Shown here one piece after another: positions 5,771-12,667 of a stretch of 12,923 bases of DNA. Both the position numbers and the translations under genes were made by a program. Numbering within the stretch: the first letter of the stretch is position 1; each line of letters begins with the position of its first letter. This DNA is from Bordetella parapertussis (GTDB taxonomy: Bacteria; Pseudomonadota; Gammaproteobacteria; Burkholderiales; SG8-39), in the NCBI GenBank assembly GCA_945906975.1, contig CAMDRY010000041.1, forward strand, positions 1 to 12,923, given 5' to 3'. The notes under the pieces are model-generated. The model had not been told where the DNA came from, ran no database searches, and saw only the letters and a list, made by a program, of their open reading frames with translations.

Positions 5771-6919
5771 CTAGTAATGCTTCATCACATGCCGCGCTAC
5801 CGTCATGCGCATCACCTCGGCCGGGCCTTCTGTGATGGTGTAGGCACGCTGGTCGCGCCAAAAGCGCTCGATAGGCAGCTCCACCGTCAGGCCGATGCCA
5901 CCGTGGATCTGCAGGCAGCGGTCGGCGGCGCGAAAGCCCATCTCCGTGGCGTACATCTTGGCCATGTAGGTTTCGTTGCGCACGTCCTCGCCCTGGTCGA
6001 ACTTCCAGGCGGCGTGGCGCACCAGGTGACGCGCCGCCTGCAACTCGGTATAGGTGTCGGCCAGCATCCACTGCACGCTCTGGCGCGCGGCGAGCGGCTC
6101 ACCAAAGGTGACGCGCTGCTTGGCGTATTGCACGCCCATCTCCAGACAGCGCTCGGCAACGCCGCAGGACCGCGCGCCGTGGCGCAGAATGCGTCCCTGG
6201 GTGATCCATTCCTGGGCCAGCTTGAAACCCTCGCCCTCTTCGCCGATGCGGTTCTTGATCGGCACACGCGCATTGTCGAACACCACTTCACAGGGTGCCT
6301 CACCCATCATAGTCTGGTAGCGCGCCGTGACCTTCACGCCGGGCGTGTCCATGTCAACAAGGATGCACGAGATGCCCCCGCGCGAACCCTTGGACGGGTC
6401 GGTCACCGCCATCACTTGCGCGAAGTCGGCTTTTTCCGCGTCGGTGATGAAGCGCTTCACACCGTTGATGACGTAGTGATCGCCGTCACGCACCGCACGC
6501 GTGCGCATCCCCGCAGGATCGGACCCGGCATCGGGCTCGGTTTGGGCGATACAGGGAATTTTCTCCCCGCTTATCACCGGATCGAGGTAGCGCTCCTTTT
6601 GTTCGCCTTTTAGCTTTACCAACACCGCGCCAACCGTGGGCCCGATGATGTAAAAATCCCGCGGCAATATCGCCACCGTGCGCGAAAGCTCTTCAAAGAA
6701 AATGCTCTGTCCGAGCACACTGAGGCCCTGCCCACCCAACTCCTGCGGCACATCGAGCATCCAGAACCCCAGGTCCCGGGTCATGTTGCGCAGGCGTTCG
6801 CGCGTCGCCGGCAAGAGGCCGCGCGGTTCGCTTTTTTCCAGCGGAATTAACTCCGCGTCGACAAAGCGGCGCACCGTTTTCTGGAAAAGCACAAGCTCTT
6901 CCGGCAGCGTGAAATCCAT
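5771..6919 (-). CDS. Acyl-CoA dehydrogenase family protein
   Basis: A 382-residue FAD-dependent acyl-CoA dehydrogenase, which introduces an alpha,beta double bond into an acyl-CoA and passes electrons to ETF; cytoplasmic. Order is the family standard: N-terminal helical domain (about 1-120), middle beta domain with the signature TEPDAGSD at 127-134, and C-terminal helical domain with RVTFG at 269-273 and QIHGGIG at 337-343. The motif TEGPAEV at 363-369 places the catalytic base at E364, the position used by medium- and short-chain enzymes, so it is probably active. Full length. The start has a G-rich ribosome site (GGGGGAG) a few bases upstream. It is first in a leftward pair with Bug 3 and diverges from the thiolase-fold gene across 170 bp. 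Chain length or branching of the substrate cannot be told. Confidence 0.93.
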   Translation of the reverse strand: MDFTLPEELVLFQKTVRRFVDAELIPLEKSEPRGLLPATRERLRNMTRDLGFWMLDVPQELGGQGLSVLGQSIFFEELSRTVAILPRDFYIIGPTVGAVLVKLKGEQKERYLDPVISGEKIPCIAQTEPDAGSDPAGMRTRAVRDGDHYVINGVKRFITDAEKADFAQVMAVTDPSKGSRGGISCILVDMDTPGVKVTARYQTMMGEAPCEVVFDNARVPIKNRIGEEGEGFKLAQEWITQGRILRHGARSCGVAERCLEMGVQYAKQRVTFGEPLAARQSVQWMLADTYTELQAARHLVRHAAWKFDQGEDVRNETYMAKMYATEMGFRAADRCLQIHGGIGLTVELPIERFWRDQRAYTITEGPAEVMRMTVARHVMKHY

Positions 6920-6935
6920 ACCACTCCCCCTTACG

Positions 6936-6969
6936 TTGATTCTGTAATCAAGCCGATTACCGGATTATC
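6936..6969. promoter_or_regulatory. Overlapping dyads in the divergent control region
   Basis: TTGATT (6936-6941) and AATCAA (6946-6951) form a dyad with a four-base spacer. GTAATC (6944-6949) and GATTAC (6955-6960) form a second, overlapping dyad with a five-base spacer, and a further GATTATC follows at 6963-6969. They lie 17-50 bases upstream of the acyl-CoA dehydrogenase start, between it and the divergent thiolase-fold gene. This is the expected place for an operator controlling both arms. No regulator gene is in the window, and I could not place confident -35/-10 boxes. Confidence 0.45.
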
Positions 6970-7089
6970 TTTTTATTGCCAGCGCATCGTATTGTAGGAT
7001 GGGGTTCAGAACAAGCGTAAAGCGCGGCGTCCACGATGTTTTTTTTGCCGCCCCGCAACGCGCGACAAAACCAAAGAGCGGGAATCCAG

Positions 7090-8253
7090 ATGGCAAAAGT
7101 TACGGACGAAGCGGTCATCATCGGCATGGGCGAGACGCCTGTTGGCAAACTGCCGGGCATGAGTTCCGTGCAGATCCAGGCGCTGGCGGTGCACAACGCG
7201 CTCAAGAGCTGCGGGCTCAGCATCAAAGATGTCGACGGGCTCGTCAACCTCGATCCCTACGGCATCCCGCAAAGCATGTTCTCCACCACCCTCGCCGAGC
7301 ACCTGGGCATCAAACCCTCGTTCTGCGTCACCGTTGATGTCGGCGGGACGGTGACAGGCATGACGATGTTGCAGCAGGCGATCTGGGCGGTGAGCTCCGG
7401 TCATTGCAAGACGGCAGTGTGCGTCTACGGCGAAAACGCACTCACCGGCCGGCCGCAGGGCGCGCACGGTTTCCAGTTGCAGAACCTGCTCGGTGGCGAA
7501 GAATGGGAGGAGCCCTTCGGACTGCAGGGCATGGTCACGCCCTACGCCCTCGTGACGCAACGCTACTTCCACGACTATGGCGCGACCGAGGCCGATACCG
7601 GCGCGGTGGCGGTATCGACGCGCCAGCATGCGCTGCTCAATGACAATTCGATGATGAAAAAACCTATCACCCTCGAAGACCACAACAAAAGCCGCATGAT
7701 CTGTTCGCCGCTGCGCCTGCTCGATTGCTCGCTCGTCGCCGATGGCGGTGGCGCCATTGTCGTGACCAGCGCGGCGAATGCCCGACGCATCGGCGCGAAA
7801 ATGGTCCGCATGAAGGCCTTCGCCATGCGCATGACACACAACAGCGTGGCACTCAGTCCCGACATCGAGGACATCGGCATGGCAGACGCAGGGCAACGCG
7901 CCTTCGAGGAGGCTGGCGTCGGCCCCAAGGACATGGACATGCTGCAACTGCATGACGCCTTCACCATCTCGGTGCTGGTGACACTGGACGCGCTGGGCTT
8001 TTCCAAACCCGGCGAAGCGGGCAACTACATCCGCACCGGCGCCACGGCCCCCGGCGGAAAGTGTCCGGTCAACACCCATGGCGGACTATTGTCACAGGCG
8101 CACATCGGCGGCATGCTCCACCTCGTTGAAGCGGTGCGCCAGCTGCGCGGCGAAGCGGGCAAACGCCAGATACCCGGAGCCAGACACGCGCTGGTCAGTG
8201 GCAATGGCGGTATTTTCTCGATTTGCGGCGTCTCCATACTGGAAAGGATCTGA
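7090..8253 (+). CDS. Thiolase-fold protein lacking the thiolase cysteines (possible aldolase)
   Basis: A 387-residue member of the SCP2-thiolase/lipid-transfer (Ltp) branch of the thiolase superfamily. Where thiolases have the nucleophile motif C-x-S-G, this has T87-V-T-G (VGGTVTG, 84-90). The C-terminal cysteine region reads SGNGGIFS (370-377). Both catalytic cysteines are therefore absent. HDAFT (288-292) and NTHGG (328-332) are present. Cysteine-less relatives paired with a DUF35 protein include Ltp2, an aldolase that cleaves steroid side-chain CoA thioesters, so a retro-aldol role is more likely than acetyl transfer (inference). The frame opens at 7036, but ATG at 7090 matches the family N-terminus; its ribosome site (GCGGGA) is weak. 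The DUF35 gene starts two bases after the stop. It is divergent from the acyl-CoA dehydrogenase gene. Confidence 0.88.
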   Translation: MAKVTDEAVIIGMGETPVGKLPGMSSVQIQALAVHNALKSCGLSIKDVDGLVNLDPYGIPQSMFSTTLAEHLGIKPSFCVTVDVGGTVTGMTMLQQAIWAVSSGHCKTAVCVYGENALTGRPQGAHGFQLQNLLGGEEWEEPFGLQGMVTPYALVTQRYFHDYGATEADTGAVAVSTRQHALLNDNSMMKKPITLEDHNKSRMICSPLRLLDCSLVADGGGAIVVTSAANARRIGAKMVRMKAFAMRMTHNSVALSPDIEDIGMADAGQRAFEEAGVGPKDMDMLQLHDAFTISVLVTLDALGFSKPGEAGNYIRTGATAPGGKCPVNTHGGLLSQAHIGGMLHLVEAVRQLRGEAGKRQIPGARHALVSGNGGIFSICGVSILERI

Positions 8254-8255
8254 GC

Positions 8256-8672
8256 ATGGAAAACATCTACGCCATCCTTCCCTCCCCCACCCGCGAGAGC
8301 ACCCCCTTCTGGGAGGGCTGCAACCGCGACGAGTTGCTGCTCCAGCAATGCCAGGCCTGCAAGCACATCTTCTACTATGCGCGCTCGTTCTGCCCGCAAT
8401 GCGGGGACGACAAGCTGATCTGGCAGGCGGCCTCGGGCAAGGGCATCGTTTATTCATTTTCCCATGTGCACGTTTCTTTTTACGGGCCAAGGTGGGAATC
8501 GCAAATTCCCTACACCTCGGCACTCATCGACCTCGCCGAAGGGGTGCGCATGCTCAGCCGCATCACCGGACCGGAACGCGAGCGGGTAAAGATAGGCGAC
8601 AACGTGAGCGTGTCTTTCGTGGCATACGAAGGACAAAAGCTGCCCTTCTTTGCCCTCGCCCAGAAAGACTGA
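8256..8672 (+). CDS. DUF35 zinc-ribbon/OB-fold protein, partner of the thiolase-fold protein
   Basis: A 138-residue protein of the DUF35 type. A short N-terminal helix region (TPFWEGCNRDE) precedes a rubredoxin-like zinc ribbon with C32-x2-C35 (CQAC) and C46-x2-C49 (CPQC). An OB fold follows (about 60-138; GIVYSFSHV, KIGDNVSVSF, LPFFAL). Family members bind acyl-CoA and form a tight complex with a neighbouring thiolase-fold protein, giving it stability or a substrate channel. The gene begins two bases after that partner's stop, and its AAGGA site (8244-8248) lies within the end of the partner gene, so translational coupling is likely. Full length and intact. Bug 4 follows 82 bases later on the same strand. 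Confidence 0.92.
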   Translation: MENIYAILPSPTRESTPFWEGCNRDELLLQQCQACKHIFYYARSFCPQCGDDKLIWQAASGKGIVYSFSHVHVSFYGPRWESQIPYTSALIDLAEGVRMLSRITGPERERVKIGDNVSVSFVAYEGQKLPFFALAQKD

Positions 8673-8691
8673 GGCGCGACAACACGGCGCC

Positions 8692-8712
8692 ACGCCCTGA
8701 TCAGGCGGGCGT
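8692..8712. promoter_or_regulatory. Inverted repeat between DUF35 and Bug 4
   Basis: ACGCCC (8692-8697) is complementary to GGGCGT (8707-8712). The overlapping CCTGATCAGG (8696-8705) is a perfect ten-base palindrome. It sits 20 bases after the DUF35 stop and about 40 before the Bug 4 start. With no T run it could be a weak terminator or an operator giving Bug 4 partly separate control. Confidence 0.35.
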
Positions 8713-8754
8713 TATACACTGTGTCGCAACTAACAAAGGAGCTTCCAGAGGATC

Positions 8755-9738
8755 TTGCCCCGACTCATCCGCATCGCACAGATCAGCTTGCTGGGCTTGT
8801 GCCTGACCCCGCTCCTGGCATTGCAGGCTTATGCCCAGGATTACCCCGCCAGAGCAATCAAAATGGTGGTGCCGCAACCGCCCGGCGGCGGTACTGACAT
8901 TCTTGGGCGCACCATTGCGCAGCGCCTCTCTGAATTGCTGCGACAGCCGGTTGTGGTGGAAAACCGCGCCGGTGCCGGATCACTGATTGGCACCGACTTT
9001 GTCGCCAAGGCGCCGGCCGACGGCTACACGCTGATGGTCGGCGGCCTGTTCAACATGGTCATGAACAAGGCGCTGATTAAAAACCTGTCTTACGACCCGG
9101 AACGCGACTTCGTCCCGCTGGGCTATGTCTCGGCCTATCCTTTTGTGCTGCTCGCAAGACCGGATCTTCCGGTCGCAAGCCTGGCTGACCTGACCAAATA
9201 CGCCAAAGAAAACCCGGGCAAACTGACATTCGGATCAGCCGGCATCGGAACACTGCAACAGGTCTGGGGAACCATCCTGTTCAAGAGCCTGGGCCTGGAT
9301 ATGGTGCATGTGCCCTTCAAGGGCGCCGCGCCGGCGCACCAGGAAATGATGGGCGGACGTCTGGACGTGATGTTCGACAATCTGTCCGCCTCAAAGCAAT
9401 ACATACAGTCAGCTCGACTCAAGGGCCTGGCCGTTTCATCGGCCGCTCGATCGGCACAGTTGCCCGGCCTGCCCACGGTGAATGAATCCGGCATTGTCAA
9501 TTTCGAGGGCGAGAGCTGGTTCGGCATCTTCGCGCCAGCCGGCACACCGGCGCCGGTGGTGGCCAAGTTGCGCGAGACGCTTTCCGCGATCAACCGCGAG
9601 GCGGAATTCGTCGCCAAGATCGAACGCGACGGCGGCCGCACGCTCAACGTTCCCGCCGCGCAACAGCAAGCCTTCCTGCATGACGAGTTGGCGCGCTGGG
9701 TAGGGGCGGTCAATAAATACGGCGTCGCCCTCGACTGA
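8755..9738 (+). CDS. Bug-family TTT substrate-binding protein, TTG start (Bug 4)
   Basis: A 327-residue periplasmic organic-acid receptor of the Bug family. The only sensible start is TTG at 8755. It directly precedes a signal peptide (basic LPRLIRIA, then SLLGLCLTPLLAL, probable cut after residue 27, AYA|QDYP), and no in-frame ATG or GTG occurs nearby upstream. AAGGAG (8736-8741) is 13 bases away, longer than usual, while GAGG (8748-8751) is only three away, so initiation may be inefficient. Motifs: PGGGTD at 43-48, VVENRAGAG at 67-75, PADGYT at 87-92, HVPFKGAAPA, and FGIFAPAGTP. The end (YGVALD) differs from the usual GIK-type end but is at normal length. It is the third gene of the thiolase-fold/DUF35 unit and probably captures the related acid. 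The ligand is unknown. Confidence 0.9.
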   Translation: MPRLIRIAQISLLGLCLTPLLALQAYAQDYPARAIKMVVPQPPGGGTDILGRTIAQRLSELLRQPVVVENRAGAGSLIGTDFVAKAPADGYTLMVGGLFNMVMNKALIKNLSYDPERDFVPLGYVSAYPFVLLARPDLPVASLADLTKYAKENPGKLTFGSAGIGTLQQVWGTILFKSLGLDMVHVPFKGAAPAHQEMMGGRLDVMFDNLSASKQYIQSARLKGLAVSSAARSAQLPGLPTVNESGIVNFEGESWFGIFAPAGTPAPVVAKLRETLSAINREAEFVAKIERDGGRTLNVPAAQQQAFLHDELARWVGAVNKYGVALD

Positions 9739-9861
9739 TTTTCAATTCGCTTTGCCGAAAGGGTCGTCGAAGACGAAGCAGCGCGCCGCAATGAGGACCA
9801 TGCGGCCTATATCCAATCCCGGCTGGCCCGGCCGCCGACGCTGTGGCCGGCGTCAACGCTG

Positions 9862-9886
9862 CCGGCGCTTCGCGCGCAGGCGCCGG
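9862..9886. terminator. Hairpin between convergent Bug 4 and VOC genes
   Basis: CCGGCGC (9862-9868) pairs perfectly with GCGCCGG (9880-9886) around an 11-base loop, between the end of Bug 4 (9738) and the end of the VOC gene (9899). It lacks a T run on either side but sits where a bidirectional terminator is expected. The rest of 9739-9898 shows no convincing gene. Confidence 0.4.
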
Positions 9887-9898
9887 GCGGCAGGCCGT

Positions 9899-10465
9899 TC
9901 AATTACGCCCGGCTGCGATTTTTGCGGCAAGTGCGCTCTGCCATTGTGCCACCGGTAGCATCGTCGGATCGTCACCGACGCGCGCGTGCGTGGCGCCGAG
10001 TATGGCCGCGTCATCCAGATTAAGATTGAGGTCCGCCACATGGGGCTGGGCCACATACCAGGGCGTGTCCATGTAGATCTCGATGCGGTTGGCCTCCGGA
10101 TCGCGAAAATACAGCGACCAGGCGTTGCCGTGATCCACGGCCTGGACCAAGCCCGTGTCCGTCCGCCCCGACACCAGGCGATGCATGGCGCGAAGGTCTT
10201 CAAGCTTATCGACCTGGAACGAGATCTGCTGCAAACCAAGACCGGCCCCGCCGGCATCCGCGCGCCCCGTTTCCATGACCAGCTGGTGATGCGAACGCGG
10301 GTCGCGACTGAGAAACACCGCATGATGGCCGCGCACGTCGCCGCGGTCGGTGATGACAAAGCCGAGCACATCGCAGTAAAAAGCGCACATGACCCCGATG
10401 TCGCGCACAAACATGCCCATGTGACGCAGCTTGAGATCGGGAATCATGCGCGGCGCAGCGTCCAT
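9899..10465 (-). CDS. VOC-family protein (glyoxalase/extradiol dioxygenase-like)
   Basis: A 188-residue vicinal-oxygen-chelate protein, probably cytoplasmic and metal-dependent. A first beta-alpha-beta module (LRHMGMFVRDIGVMCAFYCD) is followed by HHQLV (59-63), LQQISFQVDKLEDL, and the closing module ending FRDPEANRIEIY. H15, H59 or H60, and E129 match the two-histidine/one-glutamate metal site of extradiol dioxygenases and glyoxalases; H112 (DHGNAWS) is a further conserved histidine. Similarity is closest to single-module catechol 2,3-dioxygenase-like proteins, but the substrate is not evident. ATG at 10463-10465 begins one base after the esterase TGA, so translation is probably coupled. The frame is open to 10519, but that longer start lies inside the esterase gene. 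A C-terminal tail of about 45 residues follows the core domain. Confidence 0.85.
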   Translation of the reverse strand: MDAAPRMIPDLKLRHMGMFVRDIGVMCAFYCDVLGFVITDRGDVRGHHAVFLSRDPRSHHQLVMETGRADAGGAGLGLQQISFQVDKLEDLRAMHRLVSGRTDTGLVQAVDHGNAWSLYFRDPEANRIEIYMDTPWYVAQPHVADLNLNLDDAAILGATHARVGDDPTMLPVAQWQSALAAKIAAGRN

Positions 10466-10466
10466 C

Positions 10467-11447
10467 TCAGCGTCCGCGTTTGATGAACTCCAGAATGTCC
10501 CGGCCCAGTGCGTCGTCACGCGTGTTGAACTGGAAAGTCATGGACAGATGATTGTGTTTTTCCAGGCGCGTGAAGCGCGGGCAGGCGCGGTCGCGGTCGC
10601 ATTGCGCGGCCAGCAGCATGGCGCCCTGCGTGTCCAGGTCAGGATTGTCGTATTCGGCGACAACGAGGAAGGTCGGTATTTTAGTCGCGGTCTTGACGTG
10701 ATTGAGGGGCGACTGTCGCGCATACAGCGCACGGTCCGCGCCAAAGTAGGCCTGGAAGTTCTTCAGGTTGGGGTCATCCGGTTTCGGGTCGAACAGGTAG
10801 CGCCCGCTCATCAGCACGATGCCCGCAAGGCCGGTTCCGGACGCCGGCTGCAAATCACGGATAAAGGCATAACTGGCAAGATGCGTCGCTCCGGCCGAAT
10901 GGCCGATGACGTAGATGCGGTTGGGGTCGCCGCCGTAACTTGCGGCGTTGGCCTTGAGCCAGGCCACGGTCGCGGCCACATCCTCGGCCGCGGCGGGCCA
11001 CTTTGCCGCCGGCGCGAGCCGGTAGGTGGCGTTCACGCCGAGCATGCCCTGGCGTGCAAAGTAAGTCGGGATGTTGCCGTAGACCTCGGGACTGATATTG
11101 CGCTCACCGGCGACGTAGGCCCCGCCATGAAAAAACACCACCACCGGCACACCAACCTTGCCCTCAAGCCGGTGGATGTCGAGGCGATGGCGTGCATCGG
11201 GTCCGTAGGCTAGATCGCGCGTCACCAGCACGCCATCCTTAGCTGCCGCGGCCAGGATAGGCGCATAGACTTCCAAGGTCTTGGCGATATTGCCGCGAAT
11301 GTCCTTGCCCCATCCGGGTCCGACCTCGGCCAGACGCTCCTGCACATTAAGAGGCATATTGGCCACCTGCGCGTGGGCGATGGGTGAAAACGATGCAAGT
11401 GCGGCGCCAAACAATGCCAACAACAATAAAACCATGCGTGACTTCAT
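10467..11447 (-). CDS. Exported alpha/beta-hydrolase, esterase/lipase type
   Basis: A 326-residue serine hydrolase. The N-terminus (MKSRMVLLLLALFGAAL) is a signal peptide, probably cut after residue 26 (AHA|QV), so it acts in the periplasm or outside. The oxyanion-hole motif FFHGGAYVAGE (H107-G-G) marks the HSL/carboxylesterase-like group. The nucleophile is S184 in GHSAG, the acid probably D267 (VAEYDNPD), and the base H300 (KHNHLS). C283 and C289 could form a disulfide. The function is hydrolysis of a carboxylic ester; the substrate is unknown. The frame is open to 11894, but ATG at 11445-11447 has AAAGGA seven bases upstream and starts the signal peptide. It is coupled to the downstream VOC gene and might release an acid or phenol for use by it or by the Bug receptors (inference). 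Confidence 0.9.
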   Translation of the reverse strand: MKSRMVLLLLALFGAALASFSPIAHAQVANMPLNVQERLAEVGPGWGKDIRGNIAKTLEVYAPILAAAAKDGVLVTRDLAYGPDARHRLDIHRLEGKVGVPVVVFFHGGAYVAGERNISPEVYGNIPTYFARQGMLGVNATYRLAPAAKWPAAAEDVAATVAWLKANAASYGGDPNRIYVIGHSAGATHLASYAFIRDLQPASGTGLAGIVLMSGRYLFDPKPDDPNLKNFQAYFGADRALYARQSPLNHVKTATKIPTFLVVAEYDNPDLDTQGAMLLAAQCDRDRACPRFTRLEKHNHLSMTFQFNTRDDALGRDILEFIKRGR

Positions 11448-11468
11448 GTTCGAGTCCTTTTTAGTCGG

Positions 11469-11484
11469 GCCGGCACATGCCGGC
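11469..11484 (-). promoter_or_regulatory. Perfect hairpin in the esterase leader
   Basis: GCCGGC (11469-11474) and GCCGGC (11479-11484) pair around ACAT. It ends 21 bases before the esterase start and about 80 after the zinc-ribbon gene's stop. It may terminate the upstream gene or shape the esterase mRNA leader; there is no T run on the transcribed side. The 118-bp gap holds no gene. Confidence 0.35.
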
Positions 11485-11565
11485 ATAAACCACAGCGCTT
11501 TGATTGGCATTATCAGCCACGACACGAAATTTGGCGCGCAAATGAGCCCTGCGGCCTGTTCACAC

Positions 11566-11934
11566 CTAAGACCCACTGCACCGCAAGCGCGCGCCACAAC
11601 TGGGGCAGGCATAGGGATCAAAGATGACGCCGCCGGCGCGGCCCCGGGGAATGGCTTCGCAGTTGGGACAACGGTTGTACCGGCTTGAAACGTATAAGTA
11701 CGCCATGCAGGAAATAACCAGCCCGACCATCGCCGCCAGCGCGAGCTTGGGCTTGACAGGCGGCGGGGCGAGGTCGGTGGCAAACAGCAGCGCCAGGCCG
11801 GCGCAAAACAACACCGCCGCCATGAGGAGTGGGTAACTCCACCTTGCCGTGAGCTTTTTGCGGCGTGCGTATTCGACGATGGTGTCCACGGCAACGATAA
11901 TACCCAAAGAGATTCTCAAAGATACCGTGTGCAC
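11566..11934 (-). CDS. Small membrane protein with C-terminal zinc ribbon
   Basis: About 122 residues; no family name recognised. There are two clear membrane helices (YPLLMAAVLFCAGLALLFA at about 34-52 and LALAAMVGLVISCMAYLYV at about 64-82) and possibly a third, weaker one at the N-terminus (LRISLGIIVAVDTIV). A zinc ribbon follows with CPNC (C89, C92) and CPSC (C110, C113), then a short tail. This is typical of small inner-membrane proteins with a cytoplasmic metal-binding tail. The start is uncertain: the frame runs open to 12075. I chose GTG at 11932-11934, with GGATGG about six bases upstream. A well-placed ATG at 11942-11944 with GGGAGG upstream is in another frame and would need a frameshift. 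It lies 118 bp upstream of the esterase on the same strand; a functional link is not evident. Confidence 0.6.
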   Translation of the reverse strand: MHTVSLRISLGIIVAVDTIVEYARRKKLTARWSYPLLMAAVLFCAGLALLFATDLAPPPVKPKLALAAMVGLVISCMAYLYVSSRYNRCPNCEAIPRGRAGGVIFDPYACPSCGARLRCSGS

Positions 11935-12098
11935 GACAGGCCATCCACGCGCCTCCCTCCCAAGCTCCCCCGCGTCATCCGGGCCGGACGGTTGGTGGCC
12001 TGATAAGCAGTCAACGGGGGCTGCACGATAACGACGGGCTGCGCGCGCAGGTTCGCCGCAAACGCCGCACGACAATCCAAAACCAAAGCCATATCCAC

Positions 12099-12130
12099 CT
12101 GGAAACCCGCGCCAGGCGCGGCTTTACAGC
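12099..12130 (-). terminator. Terminator hairpin downstream of the Bug remnant
   Basis: CCGCG (12107-12111) pairs with CGCGG (12117-12121) around CCAGG, flanked by AAA and TTT on opposite sides, so it could work in both directions. It matches the 1220-1251 hairpin at 27 of 32 positions. It begins 19 bases beyond the stop of the leftward Bug remnant, where that gene's terminator would be. The stretch 11945-12098 shows no convincing gene. Confidence 0.5.
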
Positions 12131-12330
12131 CAACTACCACGCCAAAACCTACTCCGCCTTGATGCCGGCCTTCTTGATCACTTCTCCCCAGCGCACATAC
12201 TCGCTGCGAATATAGGCGGCAAATTCCTCGGCCGAGCTATTGGTCTGCACGCTTGCGCCGATATTGGCGAAACGTTCCACCACTTCCCCTCTGCGCATGC
12301 GCCTGGTGGACGCGGGGCCCCTCCATGCCC

Positions 12331-12357
12331 AGGCGAGGCAGGCGAGGCAGGCGAGCG
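12331..12357. repeat. Three 9-bp tandem repeats in the Bug remnant
   Basis: AGGCGAGGC is repeated at 12331-12339 and 12340-12348, with an imperfect third copy AGGCGAGCG at 12349-12357. It lies in the sequence that interrupts the Bug remnant and is probably a slippage product. Confidence 0.6.
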
Positions 12358-12452
12358 CTGACAGTCAATCTGCGCTTGTAAAACCACCAACGATGCCGCA
12401 GTTGCGCTTGACGGCATGGCAGGTGAACTCGCGCCGAACTCACGCTGCGCCG

Positions 12453-12478
12453 GCATGATTTTGCCGCATGATTTTGCC
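12453..12478. repeat. Exact 13-bp tandem duplication
   Basis: GCATGATTTTGCC occurs twice back to back (12453-12465, 12466-12478). Thirteen is not a multiple of three, so it shifts any frame across it. This fits non-coding, decaying sequence within the interruption of the Bug remnant. Confidence 0.65.
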
Positions 12479-12667
12479 ATTGGCCTGGCCGACATCTGGC
12501 TAACTGGGCCACCCCCTGGCAAACCCGCACTGCCGGCGCCGCTGAAAGTTCTGACTATCGCCCTGCTTTAACAAGCTAGCCAATTCCTTTACCACCGGCG
12601 GCACACCCAGCCTCGCAAGGGTCGCCCACCTTGCATCCGGCAGGCTCGCCGACAGTGGCTTTTTACG

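Larger units (their letters stand above)
12149..12667 (-). pseudogene. Remains of a fifth Bug-family gene, interrupted
   Basis: Reading leftward, bases 12286-12149 encode 45 residues of a textbook Bug C-terminus (EVVERFANIGA, then SSAEEFAAYIRSEYVRWGEV and IKKAGIKAE) ending in TAG. The preceding Bug sequence is absent in all frames just upstream. At about 12667-12563, in an open frame without a start, there is a stretch containing SLPDARWATLARLGVP and VVKELASLLKQ. This resembles the Bug region that normally comes just before the C-terminal part ('...GTPPAVVAKLN...'). If so, about 276 bp (12287-12562) sit where only a few codons are expected. No N-terminal half or signal peptide is found further right. 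The C-terminal piece is certain as homology; the upstream piece is a weaker, by-eye match. It is a decaying relic, not a working receptor. Confidence 0.75.

Noticed and set aside
11448..11894. In-frame N-terminal extension of the esterase
   Set aside because: The signal peptide and ribosome site place the start at 11447; the extension is antisense-like and overlaps the zinc-ribbon gene in another frame.
11916..12092. Possible 58-aa minus-strand protein starting MALVLDCRAAFA
   Set aside because: AGGTGG lies close upstream, but it is too near the ATG, the sequence shows no domain, and the frame overlaps the start of the zinc-ribbon gene.
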